Origin: Gymnothorax reevesii
Lineage: Eukaryota > Chordata > Actinopteri > Anguilliformes > Muraenidae
Reading direction: 5' to 3'
Assembly (NCBI GenBank): GCA_029721435.1
Contig: CM056581.1
Location: 69,798,712 to 69,862,711 of the forward strand
DNA length: 64,000 bases
The notes below the pieces were generated by a model. The model worked only from the letters and a program-made list of their open reading frames with translations. It searched no databases and had not been told where the DNA came from. The first letter of the stretch is position 1. The number at the start of each line of letters is the position of its first letter. The position numbers and the translations under genes are program-made. Below are positions 56,366 through 64,000 of this stretch, in pieces.

Positions 56366-56482
56366 GCACGCTCTGGACATCCGTGAACACTATGAGCGCA
56401 AGCTGGAGAGGGCGAACAACCTGTACATGGAGCTGAATGCTGTAATGCTACAGCTAGAACTGAAGGAGAAGGAACTGCTGAG
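56366..56482 (+). CDS. map3k12: map3k12 (DLK) exon: leucine-zipper region
   Basis: The acceptor GCTATAG|G precedes 56366; the donor AG|GTGAGA follows 56482. 117 nt (1 + 38 codons + 2): [20 protein letters not shown], then [18 protein letters not shown] and an Arg split over the next exon. Heptad-spaced Leu/Met residues fit the dimerising coiled coil of [20 protein letters not shown] matches MAP3K12 ([17 protein letters not shown] in human, from memory) better than MAP3K13. The remaining exons, including the long C-terminal region, are not seen up to 64000. Confidence 0.94.
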
Positions 56483-58700
56483 GTGAGAGTGAGACCGAGG
56501 CACTGCAGGGGAGGCCAGTTTTGCTCCTCTCAGCCTCCGCAGCCTCCCTGCTCTCGTATATACTGTACTGTACATAGGTGTGGCTCATGTTTTGGGGAGT
56601 GGGCCTCAGAGGCAAGGATGTGGTTTTCATTTTATGGATTCACCAATGGTCAGATTAACTCAACTGTGCATTCTTGCCCATATAGAAACAAGAACAAGTG
56701 GACAGTGGAAAGGCTTCAAAGAAAGAAATATTTCATTATGTTGATTTCAGAATTGCATGAAGTAATTATACCTTCTTTTACATTTTATCACTCTGTCTAA
56801 CACCTTAATTTACTTCATCATTTATCAGTATAGTATTGTATTTATTAGCAGAGTGCCTTTTACAGCTGCCTAAATCATGTTGGCCCTCACAATATGGCAC
56901 TCCGAGCCCTCATATAGTGCAGGCCCCACTGATTATTTTCTACAAACAATCTATACTGCTGCATATTTTCATTGTTGTAGTCCAGGTTGAACACCTCACA
57001 CAAGGGCCTGCTATCAGAGCCCCCAGTGAAAGTCACTGCCGCGTCATGTGAGTTATGAGCCCAAGTCCCTGCCCAGTATACTAATCTGTTGTTCTTTTGT
57101 TTTTCTGTGACATATATTCTCAGTCATGCCAATAATGCTTTACTGAATTGGAAATGGAAGCGAGGAGGTTCATGGAGCTCAGCTGAAACAGACAAGACTA
57201 CATTTGCTAACATGCTGATCCTTCTTTTAATACATATTAGTAATATTATAATGTTGGCTGTCCATCCTCAACTTCTGAAAAGTTTCTAAACATGAGATAC
57301 AGGGACTTTGCCGTAATCCAAGAACGTGATTTCGTGAGCGTGATTTCCTCTCTGAACAGCTCCTCCCGAGATCTTCACAAGATCTAGGTAAAACCTGACT
57401 TCAGGTTGTGCCGTCCAATTAGTACAGACCTAGCCAGAGCCAACCACTGCACTGGACCAGCCCACACTGGAAAATATTCTAGCAGGCACTAACAATGGCA
57501 GATCATACTATGCCTTAGTAGCATTGACACTTTTGGAAATAAAAAAGAAGAACAGCAGATCATTTGAGGTGCAATTTTGTTAGTATCTCTCCCAAAGCTA
57601 CTTGTCCGTTTACTTTTGAACGCAAAGAAAAACAAATATTTCTCTTCATAAAGACGATGCCACCAGAAATCAGTGCGTAGCTTTTTTTGTTTGCTGGCAG
57701 CAAACAGCCACGGCGAAAGGGAACATTAGCTGCTTGTGCTCAGCAATTCACCAAAGACAGCTTTGTCAATAAAGGATAATTCGACACAGGATAAGCCTTT
57801 CAGCTGCTTCGCAAACCTGAAGTAGTTGCATTGATCAAGCGCCAAGAGCCACAAGCTGTAAGTAACCATATAACAGCAAATAATATAAGTGAAGCTAACG
57901 TGTTGCGGGAGGCTAGCAGAACCGCTAACGATAGTTAGCACTGGCCCCAAACGCCGGCTTTGTAAAATATCTGAAGATAAAGCCTGTATCGGTCGCGACT
58001 ATCCGTGACTCACAAACTCAGAAGCTGTAAGTTGCTTTAACTGCCTAAGCCAACCTGACGTGATAGCCAGTTGATTGTGGCTGTTGCACAGCGGCTAACG
58101 TAGCCAAGTTACTGTTGCTAATGTTTGTGCCCTAAATATGCAAGAGTGATATCAGGGGAAATTCTACAGAAGGTGTGTGGACATAAAAGTCCGCTTCAAA
58201 TGAGGTTTAATACTTGTTTGTAATTTGGATGCTTGGTGCAACTGTTCGCAGTAACAGAACTTGCTGTCTGTAAAACCTGTATTGCAAGGGTTTCTCTCTG
58301 TGGTTATAACCGCTCGGTTACCAGGTACTGCGTGTTAGTTTATGTGTCGTGCTCATTAAAAATGCTCCTGGTTAACTTATATGCAGTAATTCTGATTGTT
58401 ATGCTTGAGTTACTTCGGTAAGCATCAATGTGGCAGTTTCATCATAACATTGCCTGATTGTAGCCACAACAGTTAGTGATCGCTTCACTTATCCATGACC
58501 GGGATCAGCCAGATACTTCACAAATGTCTGAGCAAGCTCTCTGGTGCTACCATGAAAGCAATGCGGAACGCAGAAGCTCTACTGGTTCACAAATGAATTC
58601 TCTGCACTACCTTGACGTAGTTTCATCCCCCTTTTAAAATTGTGACTAATAAAAAGCCGAAAGCCGAACGAGAACCCAGGCAAGCGGAACCGGAAGAAGA
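56483..58700. other. unassigned intronic DNA before the L1
   Basis: No exon recognised. The stretch 57900-58100 has several GCTAACG(A/T)AG motifs; part of 58.1-58.8 kb may be the 5' leader of the following L1. Confidence 0.4.
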
Positions 58701-58839
58701 TGGCTGTCATCCTGAGGCTCATGTGAGAGCCTGCTTGTTTTGCAACGTCCCGAATAAATTAAACAATTCGGTGCAATAAATTCCCAAGCTGGATAAGATC
58801 GCCCGTTTGGAGGAATTTTTAGATAAATATTACGACACG

Positions 58840-59619
58840 ATGCCTAATCAGCCGGAATCGAAGAGGACCAGATCACATCTTGGTTCAAGTGACTCCGATA
58901 TAGCAGAGTCCAGCAGCGGTACCGTGAGTACTATGGTTATGGAGGAAATCAACGCGAAACTGTCAAAGCTTGAATTGTTAGAAAAAGTTGTAAGTGATCT
59001 TGCTCTGATGAGCAAAGACATTATCCATCTGAAAAATGCGGTTGGCTTGAATTATGAATTAATTCAAGAACTACAAAAAGAAAATAAAACTTTAAAGGCC
59101 ACGGTAGATTCGCTGACAAACGCAACGGAAAATTTGAAAAAAGAAAACCGACTAATAAAAAATGAGCTCCTCGATTTAAAATGTCGGAGTATGAGAAATA
59201 ATATGGTACTCACGGGTTTAAAAGAAGACGAGAAGGAAAGTTATGCCGACACCGAAAGCAAAGTCCGACGATTTTTTAGGGAAGAACTTGCGATGTCAGA
59301 TGGGGAAGTATCCGAGATTCACCTTGAGAGAGTCCATCGTTTCGGGAAAATGGTTACTGGCAGACCTCGTCCAATTGTGGCCAAATTCACGTACTTTAAA
59401 AATAAGATAACCGTATTGGATCGAGGTAAAGCGCTGAAAGGCAAACCTTTTTCTATAAATGACCAATTCCCGGCGGAAATAATGGAGAGGAGAAGGAAGC
59501 TTTTTCCTGTTATGAAAGAGAACCGAGACAAAAAACTCAAAGTACGCCTGTCAGTTGACAGGTTATACATAAATAATCAGCTATTTAGGGACGCAGCTAT
59601 TACACCTTGGCTGTATTAG
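58840..59619 (+). CDS. L1 ORF1 protein, intact (259 aa)
   Basis: The first ATG (58840) gives MPNQPESKRTRSHLGSS and an uninterrupted frame to the TAG at 59617-59619. Residues 34-115 form a long predicted coiled coil (KLSKLELLEKV, LIQELQKENKTLKATVDSL). An RRM-like domain follows from about 118 (SMRNNMVLTGL, then the HLERVHRFGK and RPRPIVAKFTYF blocks), and the C-terminal domain from about 205 (PFSINDQFPAEIMERRRKLF). This is the layout of L1 ORF1 (Transposase_22-type), a trimeric nucleic-acid chaperone that packages LINE RNA. The frame is open upstream of the ATG too. Being intact, it could still be expressed. Confidence 0.88.
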   Translation: MPNQPESKRTRSHLGSSDSDIAESSSGTVSTMVMEEINAKLSKLELLEKVVSDLALMSKDIIHLKNAVGLNYELIQELQKENKTLKATVDSLTNATENLKKENRLIKNELLDLKCRSMRNNMVLTGLKEDEKESYADTESKVRRFFREELAMSDGEVSEIHLERVHRFGKMVTGRPRPIVAKFTYFKNKITVLDRGKALKGKPFSINDQFPAEIMERRRKLFPVMKENRDKKLKVRLSVDRLYINNQLFRDAAITPWLY

Positions 59620-60223
59620 CTCAAATGCTGAGGCGCGATGTCAATCTTCTCTCATTGCGATTTTTGCTGCTATAGGAATGATGATGATGATTGAATGAGT
59701 CGTGGTAATTATAGCTTGTCATTGTAGTTGCCATTATGGTATCTGCATCCATTTCTTCTTCTAGCTATAGTATTCTTTTTTTATTTTTCTTTACTCTATT
59801 TTTTTGTGGTTATTTTGTTTTTATTGTTGTTGTTGTTATTATTATTATTATTATTATTATTTACTTTTTTTTTTTTCCCCTAATTTTTCCTTGTGACAAT
59901 TATAATCCAATGGGACGCAATGGTAGTTTGACCCAAGAGATGGGATGTGGGACAAAGAGTGATTTATATGTTGTTATGTTTTCGGTTTGTCTTTGTCAGC
60001 TAGTCGTTCTGTTTGTGTTTGTGATTTTTTTTCACTTGACTGTGTTATTTTCTTTGTTTATGTTTTTCAACTGCTGTACAAATTTTTACAGGCATGGCGC
60101 CTGCATTGACAACATTTTTTATTTTCCGATTAGCTCTTCCATTATGCCCAGAAAGCACTCTGCTGGAATATTTGACCATCCAAAATCCTACTCCATTAAT
60201 CCTAAAATCTTAGCCTGTAAAAA

Positions 60224-63200
60224 ATGGGAATAGATGAAATCACTATTGGCAGTTATAACTGTAATGGCCTCGCTGATAAGAAGAAAAGACATCAAATATT
60301 TACGTGGTTAAAAGAGAAAGACCACACTATCTTTTGTATCCAAGAAACTCATTCGGTAATAACAGATGAAACTGAATGGATGGAGGAATGGGGTGGACAA
60401 ATATTTTTGCACATGGTTTAAGAAATTCAAGGGGAGTCATGATCATGTTTAAAAACAACTTTAATTATACTCTTCAAGCTTTAGAATCAGACCCTCAAGG
60501 AAGGTGGATCATTTTAAATATGGCCATTGAGGATAAACAAATATGTTTAGTTAATTTATATGGTCCAAATAACGATGAGCCATATTTTTTTGAATCAATT
60601 TACAATATCATAAAATCTTCAAAATTCACAAGTAAATACCTCATAATGGTTGGAGACTTCAATACAGTACAGAATAATTTAATAGATCGTAAGGGAAATA
60701 ATTCAACTAATAATCACCCACATGCTTCAGCAGAAATCACATCAATAATGAATACAATGGATCTGGTTGATGTTTGGAGATTAAGGAATCCGGAATTACG
60801 TAAATATACCTGGAGAAGACAGAACCAGGCAAGCCGAATAGACTATTTTCTTATTTCCTTTTCTTTGTTACCTAAAATAAAAAAGGCAATAATTGAAGAC
60901 AAATTTAAATCTGATCACCAACTTGTATCGCTACATTTGGTTTTACATGAATATCCACGAGGACAGGGCTATTGGAAATTTAATCAAAAGTTATTGGAGG
61001 ACCAGACATTTGTAGAGCGTACAAAAGAATTTATTACAGATTTTTTTACACACAACATAGGATCAGCAGACCCACATATTGTGTGGGATACTTTTAAATG
61101 TGTTTTTAGAGGCCGCGCAATTCAGTTTGCTTCACGAAGACAAAAACTTTTAAGATTAAAAGAACAAAATCTTAAAAAAGAAATTGAGATTCTCACATCA
61201 ATACTGGATAGCTCACAAGCAACTTGCGATGTAACTGACAAATTGGACCGAAAGCAAAAAGAATTGGAACAATTAATTTGTGACAGGTCAACTATAATGC
61301 ACTATAATAATAAAGCAAAATGGATGGAGAAGGGAGAGAAATGCAATAAACTATTTTTAAGCCTCCAATATAGAAATACAGCAAAGAAAAATATACAGAA
61401 ATTAAAAAGGATTGATGGGACGATTCTCATCTCTCCTACAGATATTCTGAATGAGGAAGAGAGATATTTTACAGAGATATTCTCCCCCCAGTTATCAGCT
61501 GTTTCACTATGTAATACTGATAGTAATTCATTTTTCCCTCAAAATCAAGTTAAATTATCAGAGGAACAGAAAGCAACATGCGAGGGGCTAATTACAGAAA
61601 CTGAGCTTTACAATTCAATCATGTCCTTTCAGCGGGGGAAATCCCCAGGGTTAGATGGTATCCCAATAGAAGTCTATCAAACGTTTTATGAACAGATTTA
61701 AAAACCCCCTGCTCACATGTTTTAATTTTTCATATGATCAAGGTATTCTCACCGGGACTCAGCGAGAAAGTGTAATTTCTCTGCTCTTAAAACAAGAAGC
61801 TAGCGGCCACTATAAAGATCCGGTCCACTTAAAAAACTGGAGGCCACTCACTCTTCAGTGCTATGATGCGAAAATATTAGCAAAATGTATAGCATTGCGT
61901 ATAAAGAATGTCCTGCATGATATTATACATCATGACCAGTCTGGTTTTATACAAGGTAGAAATATTTCAAATAATATAAGACAATTACTTGAAATTATAG
62001 AATATTATGATAAAATAAAAAAACCAGGTTTGATTTTTATAGCAGACCTTGAGAAAGCCTTTGATAAAATCAGATGGGATTTCATCTACCAATGTTTAGA
62101 ATTTTTAAACTTTGGTAAATCTTTAATACAGTGGGTTAAAGTAATGTATCATAACTCCGTCTCCAAAATTATAAATAATGGTTATCTCTCAAACCCCTTT
62201 ATACTCTCTCGGGGAGTAAAAAGGGCTACCCGTTATCACCGTATCTGTTTATTATGGCAGTAGAAGTACTTGCTATAAAAATACGAGCAAATAATAATAT
62301 CAAAGGTCTAGAAATGCAAGATCTAAATACAAAAATTTCAATGTATGCCGATGATACCATTTTTTTACTGAATTCTGATTATGAAACACTTCAGTGTCTT
62401 ACAAAAGACCTGGATGAATACTCAAAACAATCTGGGCTGAACCCTAATTATGAAAAATGTCAAATACTGAGACTTGGTTCCTTGAAAAATAAAAATTTCA
62501 CTCATCCATGCAATCTACCACTTCACTGGACAGATGTTCTCGGTATACACATTCCAGAGGATATTAGTGAAATTTCAACAGTTAATTTCAATAATAAACT
62601 GAGTAAAATTGAAAAAATTCTGCTCCCATGGAAAGGGAAACATTTGACCATTTATGGCAAAATAACTATGATTAATTCATTAATTGTATCCCAGTTTACA
62701 TATTTATTCATGGCATGACCAACTCCTAAAGAATCATTTTTCAAAATTGATGAACAGAAGATATTTAAATTTATATGGAATGACAAACCTGATAAAATTA
62801 AACGCGTGTATTTCTACAATGATTATGTATCTGGTGGCCTAAAATTATTAAATTTAAAAGCTTTAAATCTTTCACTGAAGGCCTCCCTTATTCCAAAATT
62901 CTATTTCAATTCAAACTGGTTTTCCAGTAAGTTACTTAAAAGTGTCCATCCTATGTTTGAAAAAGGATTCTTCCCATTCCTGCAGATTAAACCTATGCAT
63001 ATTAAGTTAATTACTGACATGTTTTTTAGTGTTTCCACCTTTCTGGAAGAAGCTCTACAGAGTTGGTTGCAATTTCAGTTTCATCCACCAGAAAATACAG
63101 AACAAGTTCTACAACAAATAATATGGTAAAATTCCAATATACTTGTTGATAGAAGAATGATTTTCTGGAAACGCATGTTCGATAACGGAATTATTTTTTG

Positions 63201-64000
63201 AAAGGATATAGTGAATGAGGAAAATAAAATTGTCCTACAGACAATTAACTAGTGTTTATGGAACTGTCTGCACACTGCAAGAATATAATCAACTTATTGG
63301 AGCTTTACCAAATACTTGGAAATCAAAAATTATTAAAAGACCAGGAGGACATTTAGTCTGTCTGCCTCAAATGAAAATGGTACAATGGTTAAAGAAAATA
63401 AAGATTAATAAACATATGTACACATTTTACTTAAGAACAAAGAATTTAGTTGCGACACCATATAGAATTCTAGATAGTTGGGAAAATTTGTTAGACACAC
63501 CAATTCCATGGAATAAAGTCTTCAAAATTCTTTACAATACATCACTTGATCCGAAGATAAGATATTTTCAATATAAGCTAATATATAAGTTTCTAGCAAC
63601 AAAAAAGATGCTAAATATCTGGGGAATTGAGCCGTCACCCCTCTGTCGATTCTGTCAAGAGGAAGCGGAGTCAGTAGTCCAATTGTTTTGGTACTGTCCT
63701 GTAACAGCCCTTTTTTGGATAAAGGTGCAAAATTGGATATCTCAGTATAATAGTATACAACTAGATTTATTTAAGGTATTACTGGGTGATGTAACTAAAG
63801 AAAAACACCAAATATGTAATATAATTGTATATCTTGCAAAAATATTTATTTTAAGGTTGACATCTGTTGGGGAGTTAAGACTTGAGAGATTCAAGAATTT
63901 TGTCATGTATTACAGTAGAATTGAGTGTGCGATGCCCTATGAGACGGGTCTTGTAATTTATGCCAAAAGATGGGATAAAATTCGGGAGGCTGAAGGTTGG
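60224..64000 (+). pseudogene. L1 ORF2: endonuclease, reverse transcriptase, C-terminal domain (partial, frameshifted)
   Basis: Starts MGIDEITIGSYNCNGLADKK. The APE endonuclease has FCIQETH (Glu), IMVGDFNTV (Asp, Asn), SRIDYFLIS and KSDHQLVSLH (Asp, His). RT follows with RGKSPGLDGIP, NWRPLTLQCYDAKI, FIADLEKAFDKI (motif A) and MYADDTIFLL (catalytic YADD near 62341). The C-terminal domain has FKFIWNDK, GGLKLLNLKAL and a Cys/His cluster (LCRFCQEEAESVVQLFWYC, about 63640-63705). Frames change near 60390, 61695 and 62258, and in-frame stops occur at 62716-62718 (TGA for an expected Trp) and 63127-63129. The changes are few, so the copy is recent but not competent. The end of the protein lies beyond the window. 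Confidence 0.88.

Larger units (their letters stand above)
58700..64000 (+). mobile_element. long L1/Tx1-type LINE, continues past the window
   Basis: ORF1 (58840-59619), an inter-ORF spacer of about 600 bp (T-rich, with a TTA repeat at 59834-59860) and most of ORF2 (60224-64000) are in order on the + strand. The 3' end, poly(A) and target duplication lie beyond 64000 and the 5' boundary is approximate. It sits in the sense orientation of the host gene. Confidence 0.85.

Noticed and set aside
59736..60233. 165-codon frame between L1 ORF1 and ORF2
   Set aside because: Phe/Ile/Val-rich translation of a T-rich spacer with a TTA repeat; no family signature.

Overview
The window is eukaryotic, almost certainly from a ray-finned (teleost) fish. 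It carries spliced exons of a vertebrate kinase gene embedded in dense fish-type repeats: several Tc1/mariner lineages, L2 and L1/Tx1 LINEs, PIF/Harbinger, hAT and piggyBac-like elements, a Ty3/gypsy fragment, a tRNA-derived SINE, and micro- and minisatellites. There is no operon, CRISPR array, rRNA gene or intact tRNA gene. The species cannot be told from the sequence alone.

Host gene. Four exons on the + strand (32738-32896, 36586-36694, 54443-54552, 56366-56482) are the end of the kinase domain and the start of the leucine-zipper region of a DLK/LZK-type MAP kinase kinase kinase. The residues fit MAP3K12 (DLK) better than MAP3K13. All splice phases agree (2, 0, 2). Introns inside the window are 3.7, 17.7 and 1.8 kb. 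No earlier or later exon was recognised, so the flanking introns may exceed 32 kb and 7 kb.

Layout. 0-2 kb: a TIR element split by an L1 3' fragment with target duplications. 2.3-9.4 kb: one Tc1 element holding an L2 LINE, a TTAA-flanked piggyBac-like element and a second Tc1. 9.7-13.5 kb: a Tc1 tail, a GT repeat and a decayed gypsy integrase/chromodomain. 13.7-15.1 kb: a TIR element with a perfect 8-bp target duplication carrying the first exon of a RecQ-type helicase and a second, convergent short exon. 16-19 kb: a Tc1 relic and an array of about 620-bp repeats. 19.3-21.2 kb: a Harbinger element with a Myb/SANT exon. 21.7-28 kb: a different Tc1-like element split by a near-complete L2 with an esterase ORF1. 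28-32 kb: LINE and Tc1 fragments and an alternating GT/GC tract. 33-43 kb: foldback elements, a probable solo LTR, Tc1 relics and a hAT element. 43.8-52.6 kb: a long CACTC-rich minisatellite broken by two copies of one TIR element and by a 3.45-kb Harbinger element. 53.9-56.3 kb: MITEs beside the last two host exons. 58.7-64 kb: a long L1/Tx1 element with an intact ORF1, running off the window.

The strongest leads are the RecQ-carrying transposon, the host 5' splice site that runs straight into an ATT microsatellite, the minisatellite/transposon composite, and a conserved peptide-coding stretch shared by a large Harbinger copy and its 412-bp derivative. Element names rest on motif recognition by eye; no database search was possible.
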